Assembly (NCBI GenBank): GCA_026315105.1
Contig: CM048746.1
Location: forward strand, 142,396,730-142,460,729
Origin: Locusta migratoria
Taxonomy: Eukaryota > Arthropoda > Insecta > Orthoptera > Acrididae
DNA: 64,000 bases
Reading direction: 5' to 3'
Part shown: positions 47,275-58,438 of the stretch, one piece after another
Layout: each line of letters begins with the position of its first letter
Numbering within the stretch: position 1 is the stretch's first letter
The notes under the pieces: generated by a model
Told to the model about the DNA's origin: nothing
Seen by the model: the letters and a program-made list of their open reading frames with translations, nothing else
The model's database searches: none
Position numbers and translations under genes: made by a program

Positions 47275-47335
47275 TTATTTAGTCAAGACGCTTTTCAGGT
47301 TTTCACCCGTCTTCAGTTAGCGTAATTACACTTTG
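47275..47335 (-). other. Retroelement-type 3' stem-loop
   Basis: The reverse strand reads AACTGAAGACGGGTGAAAAC then CTGAAAAGCGTCTTGAC, a GGGT/ACCT hairpin. It resembles the other CTGA-GA...GAAA motifs in the window. Confidence 0.4.
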
Positions 47336-47589
47336 GTTCATGCGTAGGTGTCAGAATCAGTTCAGAAGCTGCAGATGGCTTGTGCAAAATAACGAATTTT
47401 AATTCCATTTCTTCAGTTTCGCTTGTTTAATTTTATGAAATATGTTCACTGACAGATTTTTGTTTACATTGATATCTATGATCAGAGTTATATTTTACCA
47501 GATTTCTCCTGTGGTTTATGAACATTAAACGTGACAGTTTTTATAATCAGTTTTTAAAATTATGTCTTATTGAAGGATATTTTTAACAG

Positions 47590-47915
47590 AAGCTACTAAC
47601 AAGAGTTACTTTTGACCTCGGAATCATACGAAACTATGCTTAGAATAACAAGCAACCATAAACAAAACAGTGATGTGCATCATTTCCATGAAAAACGCCG
47701 CTCTTGTCTGCTAGTACATTATGTAGCTGCACTCCTGTTGTGTGAGTGGCATAGCAGCAGTACGAATTTGTCTCTGTGTTCGCAAGCAACTGTGTAAAAT
47801 GTGTACAGTGCAGCGATATCATGAAGAGAATTATTCTTACGCATGTGGTCCAAATATTAGGGACCAAGTAGCGACGTGCTGAATATCGAAATGACATCAT
47901 GACCGAGGATATAGA
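47590..47915 (-). repeat. Dispersed repeat, copy A
   Basis: Reverse complement of 53385-53720 at about 85-90% identity by eye, for example AACAAAACAGTGATGTGCAT at 47660 and the ATCATGAAGAGAATTATTC block at 47818. The shorter copy at 48655-48775 is also inverted relative to it. Confidence 0.85.
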
Positions 47916-48510
47916 CTTCGCGGATATGTTATATAACATAATAATTCAGAAATACTATGGTGACCACACAGAAATACACGACGTTACGCTGAATAGATAT
48001 ACGGAACTTGAAGGACAGGAGGAACCTGAATTTGAAGGTGGCTCTGCAAGTAGTACACGAAATTCATCTCTGGAGCAACAATTCAAATGTTCAAATGTTT
48101 GTAGAACTTATGGGACTTAACTACGGGGTCATCAGTCCCTAAGCTTATAAAATACTTATGTTCAAAAATGTTCAAATGTTTGTGTAGCTTATGTGACTTA
48201 ACTACGGGGTCATCAGTCCCTAAACTTACAAACTACTTATGAACTAAGACTAAGGACGGCACAAATATCCATGCCCGAGGGGGGATTCGAACCCCCGACC
48301 GTAGTGGCCGTGCAGACCGTGACTGGAGCGCCTCAGTCCCCTCGGCCACCGCGGCCGGCTCTGGAGCAACAGGAATGCGAAAGTGATTTGGAATGTAATG
48401 TGAGGTGTGCACATTGTTCTCTCCCACTTTGTTTTAATCACTGCATCGAAATCCTGCATCGGCACTTATGGTACTGCAGTACAGTGTATGTGTCTTTCTT
48501 GCTGTTGTAA
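47821..48510 (+). pseudogene. Possible transposon ORF split by a SINE dimer
   Basis: One frame runs across IDFADMLYNIIIQKYYGDHT to about 48067. Beyond the SINE insertion it resumes at 48372 with ECESDLECNVRCAHCSLPLC, then FNHC. The Cys/His-rich end resembles the C-terminal zinc-binding region of piggyBac-type transposases. It is too short for a full enzyme, has a stop at 47869, and lies between inverted copies of a dispersed repeat. A nonautonomous DNA transposon relic is the best guess; the family is uncertain. Confidence 0.35.
48081..48358 (-). mobile_element. Tandem SINE dimer (main family)
   Basis: On the reverse strand a complete SINE (48161-48358) is followed by a second, headless copy (about 48081-48160), both with the CTACGGGGTCATCAGTCCCTAA block. 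One perfect 13-bp TSD, CTCTGGAGCAACA, at 48068-48080 and 48359-48371 brackets the pair. The dimer therefore either inserted as a unit or the second copy landed in the tail of the first. Confidence 0.9.
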
Positions 48511-48654
48511 GTACTTTAAGCACAGAGTTTTTGACCTGATGATTGAATATGTAAAGATACATTGACGCCATTAAATTGCATATAATTTTATTCCTATAGT
48601 ATTCATATCTTGCTACTTTGTCTGTCTCTGTTAAAATGTTACTTGAGGTACAGC

Positions 48655-48775
48655 GCAACGTTTTCCATGGAAATAACGCACACCACTGTTCTGTTTAAGA
48701 TTGCCTGTTATTCCAAGCACGGTTTAGTGCGGCTCCGAACGTTCGAGGTCAATGGTATCCCTTGTAAGTATTAAT
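48655..48775 (+). repeat. Dispersed repeat, copy B (partial)
   Basis: Matches 53590-53720 in the same orientation (GTTTTCCATGGAAATAACGC, TTATTCCAAGCACGG, TCGAGGTCAATGGTATCCC) at roughly 75%. It is inverted relative to copy A, so copies A and B may be the two ends of one element. Confidence 0.7.
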
Positions 48776-49240
48776 AGAAACACAATTCTTTCCACTGTAA
48801 GCAATGGAAATCAAAATTTTTCATAGCAAACTTGAACGCTAATTAGTTAACACTTGTTTCATAAAAAATACACAACCACATGAAAAAAATCTTTTATGGG
48901 CCGTTAGGCGAAATGGATTTGTTTATAACAAAATAAAAAATATATAAAATTACAACAATTTTACTTATTTTGAAAAACTTACAGAACGGCTGTATACATC
49001 AAACACCTATTAAACTGGATAGTTAAAAAAGTTAAATTAACAATAAAAAGTTAGAACCACTGTACTGCGTGGCCTCTCCTCTGGCAGCCACGTTATTACA
49101 GCCCCTTATCTTGCTGGCCGCCTGAATGATGTCTCCGTCGACGGACAGCATAACAAATGGCTGTCAAACACGAGCTAAACGCAGCCGCGTTCAACAACCG
49201 GTGGAACAGAAGTTCACAGGTGTTTAAAACACACATACAG
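48776..49240. other. No gene recognised
   Basis: AT-rich spacer turning GC-richer after 49070. Confidence 0.4.
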
Positions 49241-49250
49241 GAACAACGTT

Positions 49251-49613
49251 GAAACTTCCTGGCAGATTAAAATTGTATGCCGGAAGCGGGACTCGAACCT
49301 GGGACCTTTGCCTTTCGCGATCAAGCACACTACCAACTGTGCTATCCCGACACGACTCACGATGCCGCCTCACAACTTTACTTCCGCCAGTACCTCGCCT
49401 CCTACTTTCCAAACTTCACAGAAGCTCTCCTGCGAACCATGCAAGACTAGTACTCCTGGAAGAAAGGATATGGTGGAGACATGGCTTAGCCACAGCCTAA
49501 GGGATGTAGTGCGCTTGCCCGCGAAAGGCAAAGGTCCCAGGTTCGAGTCCCGGTTCCGGCACAATTTTAATCTGCCAGGAAGTTTCATATCAACGCACAC
49601 TCCGCTGCAGAGT
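49251..49613. mobile_element. Foldback element with tRNA-like sequence in both arms
   Basis: The left arm (49251-49330) and right arm (49511-49587) are inverted copies containing GAAACTTCCTGGCAGATTAA outward. A tRNA-like segment lies inward (GCGAAAGGCAAAGGTCCCAG then GTTCGAGTCCCGG in the right arm). A perfect 10-bp TSD, GAACAACGTT, lies at 49241-49250 and 49614-49623. The centre (about 49331-49510) has no ORF of note. Related single-orientation copies are at 57355-57553 and 58360-61843. A 10-bp TSD would suit a Mutator-like or a retroposed origin. Confidence 0.88.
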
Positions 49614-49623
49614 GAACAACGTT

Positions 49624-52031
49624 ATTCACTAGAATAGGCAGGCACTTTTACTGGCGTCGACTTTGATCCGACGCAATCACACCCCAGTAACTGTCGTTTA
49701 TTTACAGACGGGTGAAAGCAAAACCTTTGTATTTATCTTACGTTCGCGATAGCGCGACTGGAAAAACTAAATCCTTTAATTCAGCTGTCACCAAAATATT
49801 TAACAGCCTAGGACGCAACGAGTAAGACAGCTTAGGCCGAAGGGAAGACAGATAGCAAAAACGAGTTCAGGAATATAAAGTAGACATCGTCTGATCACTC
49901 CTGAAAAAGAAAACCGCTCACCAGAGTGAAGTCAGTTTTAAGGGTCGCCTCGTGATTGTACACTGCGGTTACGTCTTCAGTAATGTCTTCAACTGTTCTG
50001 CAATGGTTGGCCATGGTCCTTAGTTTCAACCAAGTGTTGTAACCTTCCCACCCCACACTATCGGTAATGTACTGAACAATTAATTAAATCCGTGTGCCTG
50101 AAAGTCTCCAGTTATCCGGGAAAAGCTATCGGAATTGAAACCGTTAGTGTAGTGGAAGTTATGACTGAAACGACGTTGCACTTTCGCAGCAACATGCGTC
50201 CAGTAAAGAAAAAAAAGGGGAAATGTTTGGAAAATAACTCAACATTAATAAAATGGGGAAATAGTATGAATGATATTGACAAATCAATATAGCAAGTAAG
50301 CAAACGAGCGAAACGAGCAACAGAAATAATAACAACAAAGGGGGAATTAATGACTGGCAGATTACCAAAAAATCACTAAACCACAAAATTATGTTAACGG
50401 GTGGGTGGGGGGGGGGGCATGAAACACACACAACTAAGAACGAGGCAAGGCGGCAAAAGACTCTCAGGCGTAAAACAACAAAACTGCATATGAAAGGTTG
50501 AGTAGCAAATTTGCGGCAAGCAACAATTACCAAAGCGCGGTAGCAAATGCAACTCAAGTACTTACAAACTGCAAATACCTCACCTTAAAGCTTGATTTAT
50601 TGCTGATAGATTTAATAACTTCCTGAATATTAATGTTATTAAGAGGTTGCAATGATCTAAGTATTACACTACGTGGTTGAGCACAAATTTACGTAAGCAA
50701 AGTTCATTAACACTCTAACCACTGCTTTGATTTAATATTATTAATAATTAACCTTTTATTATCATAGACTGATTTCTCTGATGAGGTTTTAACTGAAGTT
50801 CTGTTTTGCAACAAACAAAACCTACAATTACTCATTGTTAAACTTTGTAAAACTCGTAAAATATTTACTGGTCAATAACATTTTGAATTTAACTATGTTC
50901 AATAACGTCGAAATACACAAATATTTAACTGAACAAACATTTCTGATACACTCTTTATGAGGTTATAGAAGCAATCATGCAGTCTGTAATTAAACAGGGC
51001 TTGTCTCGGAATAATATTGAATAGGACAAGGATCCTGCCCGGTAGATGAGCTGGGAGAGTGATTTGACGACACCAGGAATTTCGTAAGAACAGTTTTCGC
51101 TATTGAATTTTATCACTAATACGCTGGCTAGTCGTACATGCTAATTAACTAGTTGCTGCCTCGATCTTACTTCGGATGGAGACGATATGGCGTGGTGCAG
51201 GCGTTGTTGGCATACAATATCAAATTCTTCTTGGCGTCGGATAAACTCTTTATGTTTTTTATCGTGATGTTCTGACAGTTGGCCAAAGATGTAACACTGT
51301 GACATAACAACACATTACGATAAAAATATTAAAATTTTATTTAACGATATTTGTATAACACTACATAAGTGTGACACAAAAGTTTACATTATCATTAAAT
51401 AAACAGCAAGACATTTCCAAGGATGTCACATGGTCATTGTCTGTCGATGGCTAATTGTGCCGAAATGGATCCATAAAAAAAAAAAAAAAAAAACTTTATA
51501 GCAGCATATTGGTATAATTACATGATGTCTCTTAGAGATATATTCTGTGCTGCGGGCCCATTGGATAGAAACATAAGTGACAATTACATAACATATGACA
51601 ATGAATAATCAAACCAATAACATTTACACCTCAGTGACACGTAGCTGGTTTACACATAGAGTAACTACGTAGTGGTCACTGTGTTGTTATGTGTCAGTGT
51701 TACTCGGCCTTGCTCCACAGGGCAATTCAACAGACCGACAACCTCTGCAGAAGTCCGACGCAGCATCGGACGAAACGTAAGGAAGCAGCAAGATTCTAAG
51801 AAGACGACATTACAACATTACAAACCAGAAGATATACTAACGAAAATGTCAACCGTTGTGAAAGTCCTCACTCTATCAACTGACGCAGCCACAAGAAGTC
51901 CTCCAGCGTCTACCGCCCCTCGTAGTAACTCTGCTAGGCGTCCTTCCTGTCAGTCGGGCGCTGCGCTTATTTAAAGTGGCCACAGCTCACCGATCACAGC
52001 CATGGCGAACGGAAGTCGGCGAGACTGCTCT
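49624..52031. other. No gene recognised
   Basis: Contains G-run 50408-50418 and A-run 51474-51492. A 100-codon ORF (51672-51974) of Thr/Ser/Arg-rich composition has no family signature. Confidence 0.4.
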
Positions 52032-52048
52032 CTAACATCGATGTCAAA

Positions 52049-52242
52049 TGTTCAAATGTTTGTATAGTCTATGGGACTTAACTACGGGGTCATCAGTCCC
52101 TAAACTTACAAACTATCTATGAACTACTTACGAACTAGGACGGCACAAATATCCATGCCCGAGGGGGGATTCGAACCCCCGACCGTAGTGGCTGTGCAGA
52201 CCGTGACTGAAGCGCCTTAGCCCCCTCGGCCACCGCGGCCGG
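52049..52242 (-). mobile_element. tRNA-derived SINE (main family), near-complete
   Basis: Perfect 17-bp TSD CTAACATCGATGTCAAA at 52032-52048 and 52243-52259. The sequence is close to 48161-48358 and 31586-31776, and the intact B box reads GGTTCGAATCC on the reverse strand. It is among the best-preserved, hence probably younger, copies. Confidence 0.95.
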
Positions 52243-52259
52243 CTAACATCGATGTCAAA

Positions 52260-53384
52260 CCTTTGTTTTCACTGAGAGCACATAACTGCCGTAGGTGTCA
52301 CATTTGCGACTCCACAGTCCGGCGAATAACTTCCATGAGCAGAAAACTGTTTCATTGTATAGGGAATGTTAATGGATTGATGCGCATGAAATATCGTTAA
52401 CATTTAATACATTAGTTTGTGTAAGTGACGCCACAGAAAACCATTCAGTCCACTGGGGCACCTTACACGAAATCGGTACAAACGCGCGCACATTTGCAGA
52501 CGCATTGTCACTGTTCGATTCTCTCTGACTCTCTATACGGCTTTCACCCACAGTGTTTTGTAAAGTGGCTCTGTTTTGCGCATTAGAATTATCAGAATGA
52601 TTTCAAAGATATCACAAAATTTAAATGTTTTCACGAATATGTTTATTACATAACGTAAAATACAGCTGCACTTTACATTATGGAACATTATTGCTGAACC
52701 AGCACAATAGGTATACAGTGGAAATGATAAAAAATACCAGTCAAATTTCCAATGTCTTCAGATGTGATAAATGCACGTAGAATGGGAATAATTTTGCTTC
52801 TCTACCTTTGGCACAGGATTGAAAATGTGGTCTTATAGACGAGAGCGGACTTCCACCTTCATCAGGTTCAACGTCAGATGTAAACGGTGTGCTTGTTTTA
52901 GTCGATAAAAGAAACGCGTTGAGGGTTTCGCGATGCATCGCTTAGCTCCTTAACATTCACACGAAATGTTTCTGCCGTTAGCTAGCAGCCATGAATTTTA
53001 AATGCTCACTGCTTTTCATTTTTATGTATTTTTACTTACGACCTGCACTGTCTGTTTAATAATTCATTATGATTTTTCATCTCTAATGGCGTGAAGCCGG
53101 AAATACAGGCTGTATGTGTGTTTTTTTCCAAGTTTTATAACTGTCCTCTCGAAAAACGCGACAGACATATATAATGTTTTGTTAAATAGCAATAAATGTT
53201 TTATTGAAATATGACAAATGTAAATGTATTAAATGTAGAATGCTGCGAATTATCTACTCTTAACATAATTAATGTGATGCATATTAGAATTTATTGGAAC
53301 GATTGAGCTGTTTCTCTTAAATAAGTTAATATTTTCTACACGTTTGATAAGTGAGTAAGGTCAGTAAAATAACTTGTTAAATAA
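52260..53384. other. No gene recognised
   Basis: AT-rich spacer. Confidence 0.45.
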
Positions 53385-53770
53385 TAGTCGTTTCGATATA
53401 CAGCACGTCGCTACTTGGTCACTAATATTTGGACCACATGCGTAGGAATAATTCTCTTCATGATAGCACTGCACTGTAGACAGTTTACACAGTTGCTCGC
53501 GAACACTCTAAGAGACAAATTCGTACTGCAGCTATAGCACTCAAACATCAGGAGCACTGGTTAGTGCAGCTACACTATGTACTAGCAGACAAGAACAGCG
53601 TTTTGCATGGAAATGATGCACATCACTGTTTTGTTTATGCCTGCTTGTTATTCTAAGCACAGTTTCATGTGATTCCGAGCATTCAAGGTCAAAGCTATCC
53701 CTCGTTAGTAGCTTCTGTTAAAAATATCCCTCAATACTGAAGTTCAATAGGACCTGATTATAAATAACTG
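53385..53770 (+). repeat. Dispersed repeat, copy C
   Basis: The longest copy of the repeat shared with 47590-47915 (inverted) and 48655-48775 (direct). It includes CAGCACGTCGCTACTTGGTC and CATGGAAATGATGCACATCA. No ORF. A TTAA lies within each outer flank, but ends were not fixed. Confidence 0.8.
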
Positions 53771-55414
53771 GTTATAAAAACACACATTCATTTAGACTAT
53801 GGGTGGCCTTTGTACCGTAACTGAATTGCGGCAAAATAATGTCCTACCGAATCGATGAAAGAAGGTTGTATCACACACAGGTAAAACAAGGTTCTCTTTG
53901 CCTCTACTGAATACTTTAGTCGTGAAAGCGGAAACATGTCTTAACTTAAAATAAATAATAAGTCTCATTGTTATGTTCCCATCAATTCTAAAGGCATCTA
54001 CCATGTCAGAAAAATTAGGTTCATCTTATGAACAAATATAATTTTAATATCTTGAAAACTACAGAATTTGATGTCAACTTACCAAAATTAAACTTAAAAT
54101 TGCCAACTTTTGAATGCGCGACACAGTTACAACAAACTATGTCTTAGATTTAAGCTTATTGTCTAAAGCTATCATCCAAAAACCAACACACTTGTCTCTA
54201 TTTATATAAGGATTTATTACACTTTTTATATAAAATTTTATATTATCAGATCATTGTAGCCTCCACTGTAATTCAGCTACAGCAAGCAGCATGATACGAT
54301 CATCTTGTCCTAACGTTCGGGTAACTATTTAATGCATATTTGTCTATTTTACCAGTAACTTTACGTAAATATTGCATAATATGAGTTGTAAAGCTCATGA
54401 AGGCTGGCTTGTTTATTTATTTATGTCTGAGATTATTTGCAAGGCTGATATATAGTCCAAATTGATGGAATTTTTATAACTTTTCTATTTAATATTGTAA
54501 AAATATTAAGTTAGTGTGGAAGTGGTCAAAGTTAAGTTCAAAAAAAAAAATCTTTCATGTTAGATCTATGCTACTTTTGGAAGGGATGGCATTCTGATAA
54601 TAATACAGTGGCTAGGGAAAAAACTGCTACGGTCAAGTAAAATACTTGGACTGTTAGTGTGAAAAGATACTTAAGGGCTAAAGGAACACTTTATGTTCGT
54701 CCTGGAAGGAGGATACATCTAGACAGTTGAAGAGATTTGTTAGCGACAGTGTTAGAATCTGTGTAGCGAACAGCCACTTTGTTGTGACTTTAACCTTGGC
54801 AACGGCTAATGAGTGCCAGTTTAAGAACTTCAACGTTTTCGATTTCATTAAGGAATTGTAACTGAACACACGAGTGTTGATATGTTATTTGTCGGACCAG
54901 GATTTGAACTATTTTGAGCTGACGATTATTGCTTCATGTGTGATCGCGAAATGGACATAATAGCAGAGCATTGTCAATGATTACTTAATTGGTGATATTG
55001 CTACCATTCTCATAACGCAGTTAACGTATTTGTTCTGCTAATTTTATAAAGTTTATTGGTGTTTATTACTTTTGTTTGTGTAAGACCACTTCCGTTAGAT
55101 AAAAACATGTTTTTGAATAAACGATATTCAAATGAGTTATCTGGCGTTGCCTGTATGATTTAAAATCATTAGAGTAAAACATCTTTTAGTAATTAATCAT
55201 TTATCTTTATTTGATATTTCAATATTGTTTGGAAATTTTAAGCTATGTACAGACGTTCTGACTGTAGTATCCCAGGTATAAGGCACTATTTGCAGCTATT
55301 GTAGTTGCTAGGCACGATAGCAGGCGTGAACGGTTCGACTCTTAACTGTGTGGAGCTCATTTCTCTAAAAAAAAAGCCGTACACGGCCCAAAACGTGTAT
55401 ATCGTATTTCAAAT
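53771..55414. other. No gene recognised
   Basis: AT-rich spacer with A-run 54540-54550. Confidence 0.45.
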
Positions 55415-55600
55415 AAATGTTCAAATGTTTGTTAATCTATTGGACTTAACTTCTAGGTTATCAGTCCGTAGCTTACAAACCACTTAAACTAAGGTAAACT
55501 AACCTAAGGACAACACAAACACCCATGGCCTAGGGGGGACGGCGAACGGCCGCCCGCACCGCAACACTGCGCTCCAGAATGTGCGGCTAATATACAGCGC
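55415..55600 (-). mobile_element. tRNA-derived SINE (subtype 2), degraded head
   Basis: The body matches 1785-1987 (TTACAAACCACTTAAACTAAGGTAAACTAACCTAAGGACAAC region). The tRNA head is scrambled and lost its B box. No TSD was resolved. Confidence 0.78.
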
Positions 55601-56185
55601 CAATATTGGATTTGGTCAATACAGCTTAGTTAGGTCAACACATGAAGACCACAAAATGCTGCAATGCAGGAAATATCTACTTACCTCATTGCTATGTAAT
55701 CTATGATACACATAAATCAACTCAAAACTCATTATTGAAATAAAACACCTGCTGCAGTGTTTCATTGACATCCTCATCAAGAGAAAAATTCTAAGGGCCT
55801 GAAAGGGTTATGGAGAACGGCGTGCGTTGCCATTTTTATTACTTTTTTTTAAATTGATTTATTTGACATATTAAAATCTAGGAAATTATTGTTAAATTTT
55901 AGAGAGGTCTTCATATCGATGGAAATTATTAAGCTTGGAAATATGAGTTAAAATATTAGAAAAATTATTACTGGTAAGTGGGCCAATCTGCTCCTATTTC
56001 GTGGTAAGCTGACCCAGGGCCTCGGGACGATGATCCATGTAATCTTTTGATAAGTTAAACTAGTATAACTTTCGAAAATCAAAATTAAAGTAATAATTAT
56101 CAAGAAATATATTTCAAGTTACATAATATCAAGTTGAATGTTATGTTAAATACTTGATATTTTCCTATGACAACACTAAGGCCGT
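55601..56185. other. No gene recognised
   Basis: AT-rich spacer. Confidence 0.45.
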
Positions 56186-56412
56186 GTTTACATTGCCGGC
56201 CGGGCCGAGCCGAGCCGAGCCGGGCCGACCCGGGGCAGGCCGGGACGGGCCGAGCCGAGACGAGAGATTAAACACATTGTTTTTAATCGCGCTGTTCACA
56301 CTGCCGGCCGGACCGAGAGGACTCCGCTTCAGCCGGCTCACGCCGAGCCGACGACATTCCGAATGTTTAATATTTCAGGCGCGAGCCGGCACCGGCGCGA
56401 GCCGATTAGGCT
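56186..56412. repeat. GC-rich GCCGA-type repeat block
   Basis: Runs of GCCGAGCCGAGCCGG and GCCGGGACGGGCCGAGCCG are set in AT-rich DNA. Two related starts, TTTACATTGCCGGCCGGGCC (about 56189) and TTCACACTGCCGGCCGGACC (about 56292), are about 103 bp apart. An ORF runs through it but is compositional. It may be an unusual satellite-like or MITE-terminal sequence. Confidence 0.6.
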
Positions 56413-57340
56413 ATGGTATTGCTTCTGCAGCACAAGTATCTGACGTCTCCAGCCTGTTTCCAATACAAATCTCTCTGTTTAATAGCTTCTTTTTTTTTAA
56501 TAACACTTGTGAAAATATGTTTTCTTTATTTTTTCCTTTATTACTATTAATTCTGTAAAATCAATAAAAATTAATAAAAAAATAGCTTTTCTCATAAGGA
56601 AAAACTCTCCTAAACGTGAATCGAAATTCATGGGACGAGTCCATTACCACCTGTTTCTTATGTGCTTAAAACTCGATGAGTCGCTACAGTGTGAGAACAG
56701 TAGTATTAAAACTAGAGGACCCATGCGAATACTCCACACCGTTAGTGGAAAGACAAACCGTTTACAATATTCAATGCAAGGACAGAAGGATAAAATAAGA
56801 AGAAGACAGAAGGAAAAATAATGTTGTTACGATACTGCGATATTCAGAATTCCAGAGCTGACAACATGTCAACTTCGTAGTTCCACCCGAGCACCGCTAG
56901 ATGCCTCTCCCGGTGCATCATAATTTATATTGGCATTCATATGAAAACATCCGTTTCCTTTAACCACTCTTAATCACTGCGAAAATGAAGCATTTGAACG
57001 ACACAAGAAAGTGAGTTGGGAGCACTCCAAATTTCGATATTCACTTATTTTAATACTGAGGATGCGCTGCATTACAGCGTCTTTGGTCGAGGCGAATAGC
57101 CAATCAATGAGCTGATTGCTGGCGAATGTAGAACTTGATCCAAGCTATAGATATGAAAATTTCTACTGCTTTTACCACTTTTAATGGCTAAATGCACACA
57201 CAATATTTATATTCGTGAAATCTACGACAAACAATCTTTCGAATTATGTAACTTTCATTGGCCTTCTTGTACGAATAAATTAGTAATCTGTACCACAATT
57301 TTCCTGTTAGCATATTTATATAATGGTTTGAACATTTTGG
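56413..57340. other. No gene recognised
   Basis: AT-rich spacer with short motif-less ORFs. Confidence 0.45.
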
Positions 57341-57354
57341 AACGTAGGAGATTG

Positions 57355-57551
57355 GATCCGTTACGCCTGTATAGGTAGCTGAGTCGGTAGAGCGCTTGCC
57401 CGTGAAAAGGAAAGGTTCTGGGTTAGAATCCTAGTCTGACAAGCAGTTTTAACTTCCTGGCTTAGCTTCATATTAGCGCACACACAGCTGCAGAGTGAAA
57501 ATATCAGTTAGGACTATTACACGGTGCCGGAATGGAATACAGTGTTATTTA
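57355..57551 (+). mobile_element. tRNA-like foldback-family copy, right part
   Basis: Contains TAGGTAGCTGAGTCGGTAGA with GGGTTAGAATCCTAG, then TTTTAACTTCCTGGC and GCGCACACACAGCTGCAGAG. The same order occurs at 61650-61843, including the downstream CGGTGCCGGAATGGAATACA-type segment. It is not a functional tRNA gene: the B box is mutated and it belongs to a repeat family also seen at 49251-49613. Confidence 0.75.
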
Positions 57552-57553
57552 TA

Positions 57554-58155
57554 CGAGGCGCGTCCAGAAAATAAGTTCCGTTTCAATTTATCTCCGCTGC
57601 AGCGCTGCGATTGCAGTTCCGCACATGCCCTGTAGACGATGTGTATCAAGGAGAAGAACGTGCGCCATTTGGAGGTCGCTGTCAGTTACGTACGCTTTGT
57701 TGTGCTTGTTTGAAATGTCGGCATTGATTGAAAATCCCGACGCCTGTGAAATCAGGTCGGTGATTCGGATTCTGGATCCGAGGAAAGTGAAACCAAGTGA
57801 AATTTATCGGCAAATTTGCGATGTTTACGGACCAAATGCGATGAGTGATTCGATGGTGAGAAGATGGGTCCGACAGTTCAATGGCGGGCGTAGTGACGTG
57901 CACGATGAAGAACGAAGTGGGCGTCCACATTTGGTTACAGAAGAACTGGTTCACGCGATTGATGACAAGATCCAGGAAAACTGTAGGTTTACAATTAGTG
58001 CTCTCGCTATGGACTTCCCCCAAATTTCACGATCACTGATGCATGAAGGCACAGGCGGCAGATTTCTATGAAGGAGGTATACAAAACCTGGTGCCACGCT
58101 ATGACAAATGCCTGCAAAAATTTCGGCAGTTTTGTTGGAAAAGTAGTTTAAGAAA
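57554..58155 (+). mobile_element. Mariner copy 2, internally deleted
   Basis: Starts CGAGGCGCGTCCAGAAAATA after TA (57552-57553). Aligning it with 625-2108 shows that the catalytic middle (about 640 bp) is missing: the sequence jumps from the region corresponding to 1105 to that of about 1730 (ACAGGCGGCA). The 3' end is interrupted by a SINE at 58160, so the right terminal repeat is not visible. Confidence 0.8.
57715..58071 (+). pseudogene. Mariner transposase N-terminal half
   Basis: From the ATG at 57715 the open frame covers both helix-turn-helix motifs. Residues include RKVKPSEIYRQICDVYGPNA, then SMVRRWVRQFNGGRSDVHDE and RSGRPHLVTEELVHAIDDKI. The frame is intact up to the deletion point after ISRSLMHE, then reads out of phase to a stop at 58069-58071. 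The DDD catalytic domain is absent. If expressed it could at most bind terminal repeats. Confidence 0.8.
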
Positions 58156-58159
58156 AAAA

Positions 58160-58354
58160 AAGTTCAAATGTTTATATAGCTTATGGGACTTAACTACGGG
58201 GTCATCAGTCCCTAAACTTACAAACTATTTATCAACTAGCTTATCCTAAGGACGGCACAAATATCCATGCCCGAGGGGGATTCAAACCCCGACCGTAGTG
58301 GCCGTGCAGACCGTGATTGCAGCGCCTCAGTCCCCTTCGCCACCGCGACCGGCA
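58160..58354 (-). mobile_element. tRNA-derived SINE (main family)
   Basis: Reverse copy inserted in or beside the mariner's 3' end after an A-run (58153-58160). The body block ACTACGGGGTCATCAGTCCC is intact and the B box decayed (GGTTTGAATCC on its own strand). No clear TSD. Confidence 0.88.
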
Positions 58355-58438
58355 TGCTAGCCAATGTCTCCATAACATTTTTTCTTCCAGTCCTGCTAGT
58401 TTCGCAGGAAAACTTCCGTGAAGTTTGGAACTTAGGAG

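Noticed and set aside
56154..56558. ORF with Pro-Ser-Arg-Ala-Glu repeats
   Set aside because: The repeat is caused by GCCGA-type DNA repeats; no start context or family supports a gene.
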